Of a DNA stretch of 23,197 nt, positions 6,418 through 13,142 are shown one piece after another (position 1 is the stretch's first letter; every line of letters starts with the position of its first letter). The translations under genes were made by a program, and so were the position numbers. The notes beneath the pieces were generated by a model. That model was not told the DNA's origin. It worked only from the letters and a program-made list of their open reading frames with translations, and did not search any database. The DNA comes from JBHENC01 sp051000345 (GTDB lineage Bacteria > Acidobacteriota > Blastocatellia > Pyrinomonadales > Pyrinomonadaceae), in contig JBPCOJ010000044.1 in the NCBI GenBank assembly GCA_051000345.1, positions 1 through 23,197 of the forward strand, in the 5' to 3' direction.

Positions 6418-7293
6418 ATGGTGACAGCGCAGATAGGTATTATCGGCGGCAGCGGTTTGTATCAAATGCCGGAGTTGAAGGACATCGAGGAAGTGCGCGT
6501 TGAAACGCCCTTCGGTGAGCCTTCGGATGCTTTTATCGTTGGAACATTGGACGGCGTGCGCGTCGCTTTTCTGCCGCGTCACGGGCGCGGGCATCGTTTG
6601 ACACCTTCGGAATTGCCGTTTCGCGCGAACATTTACGCGATGAAATTGCTCGGCGTCGAACGCATTTTATCGGCTTCGGCTGTCGGCTCATTGCAGGAAC
6701 AGTATGCCCCGCTCGACATCGTTATTCCGGATCAATTCTTTGACCGCACGCGCGCCCGCGCACATGAATCGACCTTCTTCGGCGATGGCATCGTCGCGCA
6801 CGTCACGTTCGCGCATCCCGTTTGCGAAAGCCTTGGCGATGTGCTGGAAAAAGCTTGCGGTACAACTGATGTGAATGTTCATCGCGGCGGCACGTATTTG
6901 TGCATGGAAGGCCCTGCGTTTTCGACGAAGGCCGAATCGAATGTTTACAGGCAGTGGGGCATGGATGTGATCGGCATGACGAATTTGCAGGAAGCGAAAC
7001 TCGCGCGCGAAGCGGAGATGTGTTACGCGACGCTCGCGCTCGTCACGGATTACGACTGCTGGCACGACGCGCACGATGCTGTTTCGGTAGAGACTGTGAT
7101 CGAGTATCTCAACAAGAACGTCCGCAACGCGCAGCAGATTATACGCGAAGCCGTCAAGCAATTAAGCGGCACGGCGGAGCGCGAATGCAAATGCGGATCG
7201 GCGCTCAAACATGCGTTTCTCACACAACCGAATTTGTGGCCTGCCGCGACAACGAAGCGGCTGGATGCGATCCTCAATAAGTATGTTGCGTGA
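6418..7293 (+). CDS. mtnP: S-methyl-5'-thioadenosine phosphorylase
   Basis: Phosphorolysis of methylthioadenosine, the by-product of polyamine and homoserine-lactone synthesis, to adenine and methylthioribose-1-phosphate; cytoplasmic. 291 residues, typical length. Visible: GGSGLY (10-15) and PRHGRGH (53-59), both part of the phosphate site of the PNP/MTAP family; LLGVERILSASAVGSL; MEGPAFSTKAES; GMTNLQEAKLAREAEMCYA; and TDYDCW near the C-terminal part, which marks MTAP rather than purine nucleoside phosphorylase. The start is ATG 6418, because GGAGAG at 6402-6407 is ideally spaced before it; a TTG at 6400 lies on top of this site and is rejected. The C-terminal region has a CKCGSALKHAF stretch. 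A secreted TPR protein and a PfkB kinase follow. Confidence 0.93.
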   Translation: MVTAQIGIIGGSGLYQMPELKDIEEVRVETPFGEPSDAFIVGTLDGVRVAFLPRHGRGHRLTPSELPFRANIYAMKLLGVERILSASAVGSLQEQYAPLDIVIPDQFFDRTRARAHESTFFGDGIVAHVTFAHPVCESLGDVLEKACGTTDVNVHRGGTYLCMEGPAFSTKAESNVYRQWGMDVIGMTNLQEAKLAREAEMCYATLALVTDYDCWHDAHDAVSVETVIEYLNKNVRNAQQIIREAVKQLSGTAERECKCGSALKHAFLTQPNLWPAATTKRLDAILNKYVA

Positions 7294-7359
7294 GAATGAA
7301 ATCGTCCTCTGCAACCTTACAGAGAATTCGTCACGTCAAAGAAATCTAGGAGTGAGAAA

Positions 7360-7821
7360 ATGAAGAAGCTCGTTTCAACAATCTGTTTGCTGGCGCTTTG
7401 CAGCGCGTTTTCTGTGTCTGCTGTGTTCGGGCAAGGCGCAATCAAACAAGGGCCGGATGCTTCGACGGTGCGCGACCCGGAACTCGAAAAGGATTCGTAC
7501 CATAATCTCGAAGTCGCCCGCCATTATTTCAAAACAAGAAAAGCGTATCTCGCTGCCATCGCCCGTTGTGAGGAAATCATCGCGGGGCATCCCGGCTTTT
7601 CGCGCATCGACGAAGTGCTCTACATCGCAGGCGAAAGCAGTTTGCGTCTGGCTGATAACAAGGGCAAGCAAGCGGCTAAAACTTCACCTGATAATCTACG
7701 CAAAGACGCGCGCGAATATCTCTCGCGTCTCATTAAAGAATTTCCAGACAGCACTTTCCGCGAACAGGCGCAGACAGATTTACGCGCGCTCGGCGGCGAA
7801 ACAGCGACGAAAAAACAGTAG
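7360..7821 (+). CDS. Secreted TPR/BamD-like protein
   Basis: A 153-residue exported protein. The N-terminus (KK, then ICLLALCSAFSVSAVFG) is a signal peptide with a likely cut after VFG; the Cys in it does not sit in a proper lipobox, so a soluble periplasmic form is more likely than a lipoprotein. The mature part resembles the start of outer-membrane lipoprotein BamD: a helix pair around YHNLEVARHYFKTRKAYLAA, then ARCEEIIAGHPGFSRIDEVLY, and later AREYLSRLIKEFPDSTFREQA, the spacing of TPR-like repeats with the .FPDS. turn. It is shorter than BamD (about 240) and has no second half, so it is not a full BAM component. AGGAG lies just upstream of the ATG. It sits between mtnP and the kinase gene on the same strand; the role is unknown. 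Confidence 0.8.
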   Translation: MKKLVSTICLLALCSAFSVSAVFGQGAIKQGPDASTVRDPELEKDSYHNLEVARHYFKTRKAYLAAIARCEEIIAGHPGFSRIDEVLYIAGESSLRLADNKGKQAAKTSPDNLRKDAREYLSRLIKEFPDSTFREQAQTDLRALGGETATKKQ

Positions 7822-7871
7822 CAATATTACAGCAGAAATAATTTAGTTCATTTACGGGAGCAATTGAAAAT

Positions 7872-8816
7872 ATGTCCTTGCTTGTGGTTGGATCGGTGGC
7901 GTTCGATGCGGTGGAAACGCCGTTCGGCAAACGCGATAAAATGCTCGGCGGCGCGGCGACGCACTTTGCTTTGTCAGCGAGTTTTTATACAGACGTGCGC
8001 GTTGTCGGCGTCGTCGGCGATGATTTCGGGCAGGAAGAAGATCAGGTTTTCGCTGAACGCAATATAGACACAACCGACCTTCAGCGCATTGCGGGCGGGC
8101 ACACTTTTTTTTGGCGCGGGCGCTACGATTACGATCTCAATACGGCGCACACGCTGGACACGCAGTTGAATGTCTTCGCAGATTTCAAGCCGAAGTTGTC
8201 CGACGCCGCTAAACAATCACGCCTCGTTTTTTTAGCCAACATCCAACCCGATCTTCAACGCGAAGTGCGAGAACAAGTGAAGAGCGCGGAACTCGTCGGA
8301 CTTGATACGATGAATTTCTGGATCGAGAGCGCGCGCGAATCTCTCGTCGAAACAATCAAGGTGGTGAACGTCGTCATCATCAACGACGCTGAAGCGCGCC
8401 ATTTAACCGACGAGCCGAATTTAATCAAAGCCGCGCGCAAAATTCTTCAATGGGGGCCGAAGGCTTTAGTCGTCAAGCGCGGCGAATACGGCGCGGCGCT
8501 CTTTACAGAGGATTCATATTTTGCGATTCCCGCTTACCCGCTCGAATCCGTGTTTGATCCGACGGGCGCGGGAGATACCTTCGCGGGCGGCTTCATGGGC
8601 TATCTTGCAAGTGTGGAAAAGTTGGACGAAGCGGCGATGCGGCGCGCGATGATCTTCGGCTCCGTGATGGCTTCCTTCAACGTCGAAGAGTTCGGCACGG
8701 AGCGCGTGCGCCGCCTCACGCACGAAGAAATCAACGAGCGTTTCCGCCGCTTCAAACAAATGACGCACTTCGATGAGATTCCGTTTGACCGTGCGGCGAA
8801 TGCGAGCGCCACATAA
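7872..8816 (+). CDS. PfkB-family (ribokinase-like) kinase, substrate unknown
   Basis: ATP-dependent phosphorylation of a sugar or nucleoside hydroxyl. 314 residues, usual length. PfkB signature 2 is intact as DPTGAGDTFAGG (229-240), with catalytic base Asp235 and the GAGD anion hole. The N-terminal glycine pair appears as MLGGAATHFAL (24-34), and VVKRGEYGA precedes the nucleotide-binding part. The stretch TLDTQLNVFADFKP and the motif LDTMNFWI look characteristic of one conserved subfamily that databases usually call only 'sugar kinase'. Being two genes downstream of methylthioadenosine phosphorylase makes a nucleoside or sugar from purine or methylthioadenosine salvage worth considering, but this is inference. 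GGGAG lies about 12 bases before the ATG. A strong hairpin follows the stop. Confidence 0.87.
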   Translation: MSLLVVGSVAFDAVETPFGKRDKMLGGAATHFALSASFYTDVRVVGVVGDDFGQEEDQVFAERNIDTTDLQRIAGGHTFFWRGRYDYDLNTAHTLDTQLNVFADFKPKLSDAAKQSRLVFLANIQPDLQREVREQVKSAELVGLDTMNFWIESARESLVETIKVVNVVIINDAEARHLTDEPNLIKAARKILQWGPKALVVKRGEYGAALFTEDSYFAIPAYPLESVFDPTGAGDTFAGGFMGYLASVEKLDEAAMRRAMIFGSVMASFNVEEFGTERVRRLTHEEINERFRRFKQMTHFDEIPFDRAANASAT

Positions 8817-8836
8817 GCCGAAAACAAAATGATATT

Positions 8837-8883
8837 AAACGAACGCGCGATGATTTCTTCGATGGATTCACGCGCGTTCGTTT
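8837..8883 (+). terminator. Hairpin terminator after the PfkB gene
   Basis: A perfect 13-bp stem: AAACGAACGCGCG (8837-8849) pairs with CGCGCGTTCGTTT (8871-8883), with a 21-base loop. It begins 20 bases after the kinase stop codon. The 3' arm ends in TTT and the tail is only weakly T-rich (TTTCGTTG), so termination may be partial or Rho-assisted. It separates the kinase gene from the next same-strand gene at 8963. Confidence 0.55.
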
Positions 8884-8962
8884 CGTTGCGCTGTATGCGA
8901 TGCTCACGCTAAACTAACACTCGTCTTAACCATTCCAATTTCTGATAATTTCTGGAGAAAAT

Positions 8963-9361
8963 ATGTTCTGTCCTGTTTGCGAATCAGAGTACGAGCCGGG
9001 CATCAGAGAGTGTCCCGATGACGGCGCGCAGCTTGTCGAACGCTTGACCGCAGAGAATTCGGCGCACGACAACAGCGAAGCGCGTTTTGTGCCGTTGCGT
9101 GATGTCGGCTCGCCCGCCGAAGCCGAAATGGTCAACGACATTTTCACGCAAAACAACATACGCTCCGTCATACAATCCGGCAGTTCCGACGCCTTCTCGC
9201 CGCTTCTCTCGTCCACTTCGCTCGGAGCCGTCGTCCTCGTTGACGAACGCGACTACGACCGCGCACAGGAACTCTACAACGCCTTCTTCGGCAACGACGC
9301 CACGCCGCTCACCGGCACGACGTTAGAAGAAGACGCGCAAACGAGAGAAGATGCAGAATAG
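8963..9361 (+). CDS. Zinc-ribbon plus DUF2007-like protein
   Basis: A 132-residue cytoplasmic protein in two parts. Residues 3-24 read CPVCESEYEPGIRECPDDG, a half zinc ribbon with Cys3, Cys6 and Cys17 but Asp where a fourth Cys could be; this CPxC...CPxDG form is common in Acidobacteria and related phyla. Residues ~42-112 resemble DUF2007, the 'putative prokaryotic signal transducing protein' fold: GSPAEAEMVNDIFTQNNI, then a Ser-rich stretch, then LGAVVLVDERDYDRAQELY. The acidic C-terminus (EEDAQTREDAE) is probably disordered. GGAG stands six bases before the ATG. The stop is followed directly by the cassette-like insertion described at 9365; without that insertion the stop would lie three bases before cutA, so the two were probably a tight gene pair. 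Confidence 0.82.
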   Translation: MFCPVCESEYEPGIRECPDDGAQLVERLTAENSAHDNSEARFVPLRDVGSPAEAEMVNDIFTQNNIRSVIQSGSSDAFSPLLSSTSLGAVVLVDERDYDRAQELYNAFFGNDATPLTGTTLEEDAQTREDAE

Positions 9362-9385
9362 GCGTTGGACAACTTTCGTAAGTGT

Positions 9386-9745
9386 ATGGAAGTTTCAGAA
9401 CCAAATACTCAACGCTTTGACGTAGCTCTTGAATTGCTGCGGGAAGGAAGTTCTTTTACCTTTGATGGGGTGAGCTTCTGGATTGCGCCCGATGGCTTGC
9501 TTCATGTGAACGTCGATTCTAGCTGGCGTATCGAAAATATAACCGAGCAGACCGCATTGAATGATTTGGAGAGAGCGAAGGATGTTTTTGCTTACCTTGT
9601 CCGTAAAAGCCCATCTTTCGCAAGAATCGTGGAGGGTTGCCATCAGCAATACCATTTTGGCTATGATGCTGGGAAAAGTGGAGTCGAGTTAGCGCGTTTA
9701 GTTGATGGTAAGCTGGACTGGGTGAAAGGCACGCCGTTGCCGTAA
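9386..9745 (+). CDS. Orphan hypothetical protein (cassette-borne candidate)
   Basis: I recognise no family. From ATG 9386 it has 119 residues; an in-frame TTG at 9365, inside the core-site-like GTTGGAC, could add seven. Neither start has a clear ribosome binding site. The protein is soluble, mixed alpha/beta by eye, with SSFTFDGVSFWIAPDGLLHV (a beta hairpin-like stretch), then a helical part (TALNDLERAKDVFAYLVRKS), HQQYHFGYDAGKSGVELA and a final LDWVKGTPLP. Its codon use and GC content differ visibly from both neighbours, which points to horizontal origin. The size and compact, single-domain look resemble proteins often carried by integron cassettes or acting as small immunity-type proteins, but nothing here fixes a function. 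Confidence 0.65.
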   Translation: MEVSEPNTQRFDVALELLREGSSFTFDGVSFWIAPDGLLHVNVDSSWRIENITEQTALNDLERAKDVFAYLVRKSPSFARIVEGCHQQYHFGYDAGKSGVELARLVDGKLDWVKGTPLP

Positions 9746-9751
9746 GGCGCT

Positions 9752-9804
9752 GTCCAACAAGTCCTTGTCGCCGATCCTTTGAACACGGCAAAAGAGAGCT
9801 GGCG
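9752..9804 (+). other. attC-like recombination site (3' end of the cassette)
   Basis: The R''-like box GTCCAAC at 9752-9758 is followed, after five bases, by CTTGTCGCCG (9764-9773), a 12-base loop, and CGGCAAAAG (9786-9794), partly complementary to it. Five to ten more bases lead to the border G at 9804. Closed with the left-end TTGGAC, the site would be 59 bases long, near the short end of known attC sites. Pairing of the inner arms has mismatches, so the structure is weaker than in well-studied attC sites. Confidence 0.35.
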
Positions 9805-10164
9805 ATGAACGAGCAACCATCAAGCGCAATCATGGTGTTGATAACCACCAAAAGCCGTGAAGAAGCAGTGCGGCTGGCGGAGATGCTGGTCAATTCGCGC
9901 CTCGCCGCGTGTGTGCAGATTCTGCCGGAGATAGAATCAATTTATTTCTGGAAGGATAAAGTGGAGCGGCAGCCGGAAACGCTGCTCATCGCTAAAACGG
10001 TTGAAGCAAAGTTTGATGAATTGCAACGTGAAGTCACCGCGCGTCACAGCTACGAGACGCCGGAGATCATCGCCTTGCCGATCATAAATGCTTCCGTGCC
10101 GTATCTTGAATGGCTCTCTTCGATTACAAAATCGCCACCACAACCCGCGAATAATACTGCGTGA
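9805..10164 (+). CDS. cutA: Divalent-cation tolerance protein CutA
   Basis: A 119-residue protein of the CutA1 family, which forms very stable trimers with a ferredoxin-like fold similar to PII and has been linked to copper tolerance; cytoplasmic here, as no signal is visible. Visible: MVLITTKSREEAVRLAEML at the N-terminus, LAACVQILPEIESIYFWKDKV (Cys36 in the conserved AACV), and the hallmark HSYETPEI (81-88), followed by ALPIINASVPYLEWL. The C-terminal ten residues (PPQPANNTA) are a low-complexity tail. The start is ATG 9805; AGAG a few bases upstream is a modest ribosome binding site and would be part of the inserted cassette-like DNA. It converges on the LOG-family gene with 19 bases between stops and no hairpin that I can see. 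Confidence 0.93.
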   Translation: MNEQPSSAIMVLITTKSREEAVRLAEMLVNSRLAACVQILPEIESIYFWKDKVERQPETLLIAKTVEAKFDELQREVTARHSYETPEIIALPIINASVPYLEWLSSITKSPPQPANNTA

Positions 10165-10183
10165 TCCGGTGCAACGAATTTAA

Positions 10184-10939
10184 TCAGTATTCGGTTGAAA
10201 TACTTTTGTCCAATTTGCGCAGGCTGTCTTGGCTTCGGACGACGATTTCGACGGCTTCGGCGGGCGAGTCCGTCATGTACAGCAAGTTCAAATCTGCGTC
10301 GTTGATTTTACCTTCGGCGAGCATCGTGCTTTTGATCCATTCCAGCATTCCGCCCCAGAATTTGGTTCCGAACAGCACGACGGGAAAGTTTCTGATCTTC
10401 CTTGTTTGAATCAAAGTCAGAGACTCGAAGAGTTCATCGAGCGTGCCGTAGCCGCCGGGAAAAATAATGAAGGCCGTGCTGTATTTGACGAACATCGTTT
10501 TGCGCACAAAGAAATATTTGAAGGTCAGGGAACGCGTTTGATACCGGTTCGGGCGCTGCTCGAAGGGCAGTTCGATGTTGCAGCCGATGGAGAGGCCGCC
10601 CGCCTCGAACGCGCCGCGATTCGCCGCTTCCATAATGCCTGGGCCGCCGCCCGTGATAACGGCAAAGCCTGCCTGCGCGAGGAGCGCGGCGGTTTCCTGC
10701 GCTTCTTTGTATTGAGGATGATCGGGCAGTGTGCGCGCCGAACCGAAGATGGAGACGGCGCGCGAGACAGTCGCTAATTCGTCGAAGCCTTCGACGAATT
10801 CGCCCATGATGCGAAAGACACGCCATGTATCCGAGCGCGTAAACTCGTCCTGCTTCGGTGTTTCGAGCAGTTGTTCGTCCTGTGTGACGTGAGGAACCGT
10901 ATGCGCCTCTTGCTCTTCGTTCGTTTTAGTATCCGCCAT
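10184..10939 (-). CDS. LOG-family protein (lysine decarboxylase-like, cytokinin-riboside monophosphate phosphoribohydrolase-like)
   Basis: Family members cleave nucleoside 5'-monophosphates (cytokinin ribotides in plants and some bacteria; AMP and other nucleotides in others) to free base and ribose-5-phosphate. 251 residues. The defining motifs are intact: GGGPGIMEAANRGA (97-110) and PGGYGTLDE (161-169), including Glu169. VSIFGSAR near residue 62 and RKTMFVKYSTAFIIF complete the Rossmann-type core. The first ~35 residues are charged and probably disordered. The name 'lysine decarboxylase' found in older annotations is misleading. It starts 22 bases after the fabI stop on the same strand, so it is likely the last gene of that operon. 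The in vivo substrate is unknown. Confidence 0.9.
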   Translation of the reverse strand: MADTKTNEEQEAHTVPHVTQDEQLLETPKQDEFTRSDTWRVFRIMGEFVEGFDELATVSRAVSIFGSARTLPDHPQYKEAQETAALLAQAGFAVITGGGPGIMEAANRGAFEAGGLSIGCNIELPFEQRPNRYQTRSLTFKYFFVRKTMFVKYSTAFIIFPGGYGTLDELFESLTLIQTRKIRNFPVVLFGTKFWGGMLEWIKSTMLAEGKINDADLNLLYMTDSPAEAVEIVVRSQDSLRKLDKSISTEY

Positions 10940-10961
10940 GTTCTGTTCTTAAATTTCTTTC

Positions 10962-11723
10962 CTAAATCGCCATGATGTTATAGCCGCAGTCAACGTGAAT
11001 GACTTCGCCTGTGATGCCTGTGGCGAGCGGGCTGCATAAAAAGAGCGCAGTGTTGCCGACTTCGCGCGCTTCGACGTTGCGTCCGAGCGGCGCGCGTTCG
11101 GCGTGCGTCTTCAACATCAAGCTCAAATTGCGCACGCCGCGCGCCGAAAGCGTATTGATCGGCCCGGCGCTAATCGCGTTGACGCGTATATTCCTTTTGC
11201 CTAAATCGGCGGCGAGGTAACGCGTGCTCGCTTCGAGCGCGGCCTTTGCGACGCCCATCACGTTGTAGTTCGGCGCAACTTTTTCCGCGCCGTAATAACT
11301 CATCGTGACGATGCTGCCGCCGTTCGTCATCAAAGGCGCGGCAGCGCGCGAAAGCGACGCGAGCGAGTACGCGCTTATCTCCAGCGCGAGCAGAAAACCG
11401 TCGCGCGAAGTGTCCAGATATTCGCCTTCCAATTCTTCCTTCGGCGCGTAAGCGATGCTGTGAATCATAAAATCAAGGCGCTCGAATTCTTCGCCGACGC
11501 GCGCGAACGTCGCGTCGATTTCCTCTGCCTTCGCCACATCGCACGGCACGACGATTGATCCTGCCATGTCCTTCGTCAAATCTTCGACGTTCTCTTTCAG
11601 GCGTTCGCCCTGATACGTGAAGGCAAGGCGCGCGCCCGCTTCGCTCAAAGCCTGCGCCGTCGCCCACGCAATCGAACGCTTATTCGCCACGCCGAAGATA
11701 ATGCCGTTTTTGTTTTGCAACAT
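10962..11723 (-). CDS. fabI: Enoyl-[acyl-carrier-protein] reductase (NADH) FabI
   Basis: Last reductive step of each fatty-acid elongation round. From the chosen start it has 253 residues. The N-terminus MLQNKNGIIFGVANKRSIAW carries the FabI nucleotide-binding pattern. The catalytic set aligns with E. coli FabI: Tyr143 and Tyr153 of SYYGAEKVAPNYNVMGVAK with Lys160 (E. coli Tyr146, Tyr156, Lys163). HSIAYAP (88-94) is the loop where triclosan binds in FabI; Ala91 there is as in Gram-positive FabI. Two in-frame ATGs exist. The first (11732) lies only a base or two after AAAGGA, too close to use it; the second (11723) is about ten bases away and matches the family N-terminus, so I use it. The upstream gene is a small orphan ending 15 bases before. 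Confidence 0.95.
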   Translation of the reverse strand: MLQNKNGIIFGVANKRSIAWATAQALSEAGARLAFTYQGERLKENVEDLTKDMAGSIVVPCDVAKAEEIDATFARVGEEFERLDFMIHSIAYAPKEELEGEYLDTSRDGFLLALEISAYSLASLSRAAAPLMTNGGSIVTMSYYGAEKVAPNYNVMGVAKAALEASTRYLAADLGKRNIRVNAISAGPINTLSARGVRNLSLMLKTHAERAPLGRNVEAREVGNTALFLCSPLATGITGEVIHVDCGYNIMAI

Positions 11724-11738
11724 GCTATACATTTCCTT

Positions 11739-11966
11739 TCAACGTAGTGACTGCGCTATCTGTTTGAGCTTTACTTCGCCACCAGTTCCGCAATAATGAC
11801 CCTTTTCTAAAGGGGGAAATTCACTAGGAATGCTGGCGCAGCGAACGCTTACCGCTTCTATCATAGGGTCTTTGTGCGTTAAAGAAATAAAGTCATCCCA
11901 TTCCCATATTCCACAAGTACCATTAAGGAATGACTCGATTAAATCCGCAACTTCTTGCTTCGTCAT
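11739..11966 (-). CDS. Small orphan protein of unknown function
   Basis: A 75-residue soluble protein beginning MTKQEVADLIESFLNGT and containing WEWDDFISL, CASIPSEFPP and HYCGTGGEVKLKQIAQSLR. This arrangement (helix, WDDF, FPP, GxxxL at the end) resembles short uncharacterised proteins scattered across unrelated bacteria, but I cannot name a family. By hand count 11761-11940 is about 43% GC, clearly below its neighbours, and the DNA just upstream (around 11967-11997) is AT-rich with the palindrome TAAAGCTTTA. It therefore looks acquired and inserted between the M48 protease and fabI genes, in the same orientation, without breaking either. Its stop lies three bases or so before the likely fabI ribosome binding site, so translation of fabI may be influenced by it. 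Confidence 0.7.
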   Translation of the reverse strand: MTKQEVADLIESFLNGTCGIWEWDDFISLTHKDPMIEAVSVRCASIPSEFPPLEKGHYCGTGGEVKLKQIAQSLR

Positions 11967-11997
11967 AATGATTAATTCGTAATAAAGCTTTAACCCG

Positions 11998-12984
11998 TTA
12001 CGCCGCAGCGCTCTGCGCCTCGCCGGTCATCAATCGTTTGTATTCGCCGCTCTCAACCCATTTGAGAATTTCGGAGACGCGCCAGACGGGAAAGGGATGC
12101 GACATGCCGGACGAGATAATGTCTGCCCAGAAACGATCAAGCGCTTTCTCGTCATAATTTTTTTGAAAGTCGCGCGCCTGTGCGAGAAATTGTTCGTAAT
12201 CAACTTTCGACGCGAACGTGCCGCCGCAGAGTTTCATCATCGTGCGCCCGATCACGTCCGCATCCTGTGTGACAAGGAGGGCGGCACGGTCGCAGGAAAG
12301 TTCCGCGCGTCTCGCCCATGCGAGCAGCGCGGCGCGCATTGAGCCGGACAAAAGCTGCGTGATGATGGCGGCGATGGGCGCGGCAGCGAGCGCGACGCTG
12401 GCGACGGCTTCGAGAAGGCGCGCCGCCGTTAAGTAAAGGACATGCTCGGCGTGTATGTGGCCGACTTCGTGGGCGATGACGGCCAACACTTCTTCATCGG
12501 AGAGTCGTTCGATTAAAGATGAATGAAGCACGATCACGGGACGTTCGACGCCGCCCGTAAAGGCGTTGACAATCGGATTCTGCTGCACGAAGAGTTCCGG
12601 CATGTCTACGCCGAGCGTTGTACAGGCGACTTGAAGTTTGGCGTGCAAGTCAGGGCATTGCTGGGGCGTGACCTTGACGGCGCTCGCGGTGAAAATCACG
12701 CGAATGGCGGATTCGCCCGTCACGGCAAGAAGTTTTTTGAGCGCGGAATCAATACCGGGAATCATGCGCAGTGCCGCAAGCGCGCGGCTGTCCGACGGAT
12801 GCACATATTCATGCTTGTCCAATTCGGCAAACTTTTTGTGCGGCTTGTCGGAAAGCGGCAGGCGACAGCGCCCGCACTTGGCTGCTCCGTTATCATCGGC
12901 GCGAGTCTGGTTGCGTTGCCCGCAGTAACGGCAGCGTGTCGAGTTGCCATCGTTCAGATTAGACGTAAATTCATTATCTGCCAT
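11998..12984 (-). CDS. M48-family metallopeptidase with N-terminal zinc ribbon
   Basis: A zinc protease of the HtpX/Oma1-like M48 group. 328 residues. A four-Cys zinc ribbon opens the protein (Cys18, Cys21, Cys37, Cys40: CRYC...CGRC). The active site is HEVGH (172-176, with Glu173), and the third zinc ligand is Glu228 in AELSCDRAA, with the conserved Asp232 of the ExxxD motif. A hydrophobic stretch between them (about 186-212) could associate with the membrane; no signal peptide exists, so the catalytic part is probably cytoplasmic or membrane-bound facing in, as in HtpX. The zinc ribbon plus M48 fusion is less usual than HtpX with its N-terminal membrane helices. The start ATG at 12984 has GAAGGA ten bases upstream and a possible extended -10 promoter at 13065. 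First gene of a likely four-gene operon with fabI. Confidence 0.9.
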   Translation of the reverse strand: MADNEFTSNLNDGNSTRCRYCGQRNQTRADDNGAAKCGRCRLPLSDKPHKKFAELDKHEYVHPSDSRALAALRMIPGIDSALKKLLAVTGESAIRVIFTASAVKVTPQQCPDLHAKLQVACTTLGVDMPELFVQQNPIVNAFTGGVERPVIVLHSSLIERLSDEEVLAVIAHEVGHIHAEHVLYLTAARLLEAVASVALAAAPIAAIITQLLSGSMRAALLAWARRAELSCDRAALLVTQDADVIGRTMMKLCGGTFASKVDYEQFLAQARDFQKNYDEKALDRFWADIISSGMSHPFPVWRVSEILKWVESGEYKRLMTGEAQSAAA

Positions 12985-13064
12985 GTGTTTGATTCCTTCG
13001 TTCTAAATCTCGAATAATTTGTGAAAGCGGTGCGGTCAACAGAGAAAGTGCTTTCCGATTTTCA

Positions 13065-13073
13065 AGTATAACA
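13065..13073 (-). promoter_or_regulatory. Possible extended -10 promoter for the M48-fabI operon
   Basis: On the minus strand the bases read TGTTATACT, i.e. the extended -10 TGn plus TATACT (5 of 6 to TATAAT). Transcription would start near 13058, giving a leader of about 73 bases before the M48 ATG. No convincing -35 lies upstream, as is acceptable for extended -10 promoters. It lies in the 158-base gap between purH and the protease gene, which otherwise shows only a repeated octamer (TCATTTGC, twice near 13090-13120). Confidence 0.35.
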
Positions 13074-13142
13074 GGATTACCTTGCTGATTCATTTGCCCA
13101 TAAGCCAACTCATTTGCTTACGAAAGCGGCGAACGGATCGGC

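Larger units (their letters stand above)
9365..9804 (+). mobile_element. Candidate integron-type gene cassette inserted between the DUF2007-like gene and cutA
   Basis: The left border is G|TTGGAC (G at 9364), which fits the integron core site GTTRRRY. A single ORF follows at once. Six bases after its stop codon comes GTCCAAC (9752-9758), fitting the R'' box RYYYAAC and exactly complementary to the left core. In a genuine cassette these two come from the same attC site, so their complementarity is expected. The right border at 9804|9805 leaves the cutA ATG intact. Removing 9365-9804 rejoins TAG-GCG-ATG, an ordinary tight gene pair, and gives G|AT, compatible with an integrase secondary site (GWT). 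GGCG occurs at both borders. By hand count 9421-9600 is about 47% GC against 65% in 9181-9240. The inner arms of the attC-like fold are imperfect and no integrase is present, so this stays a hypothesis. Confidence 0.45.

Noticed and set aside
7309..7330. CTCTG...CAGAG hairpin after mtnP as a terminator
   Set aside because: Only five base pairs and no T-run; too weak to call.
10229..10777. 182-codon plus-strand frame opposite the LOG-family gene
   Set aside because: Shadow of a gene with intact PGGYGTLDE and GGGPGIMEA motifs.
10776..10800. Near-perfect 12-bp palindrome (AATTCGTCGAAG and complement)
   Set aside because: Lies in LOG-family coding sequence where the residues EFVEGFDE naturally give complementary codons.
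11967..11997. GGTTAAAGC upstream of the small orphan as another integron core site
   Set aside because: Does not fit GTTRRRY at the last base and no complementary RYYYAAC box follows the ORF.
12523..13017. 164-codon plus-strand frame opposite the M48 protease
   Set aside because: Antisense to the HEVGH protease gene and extends into its upstream region; no supporting signals.
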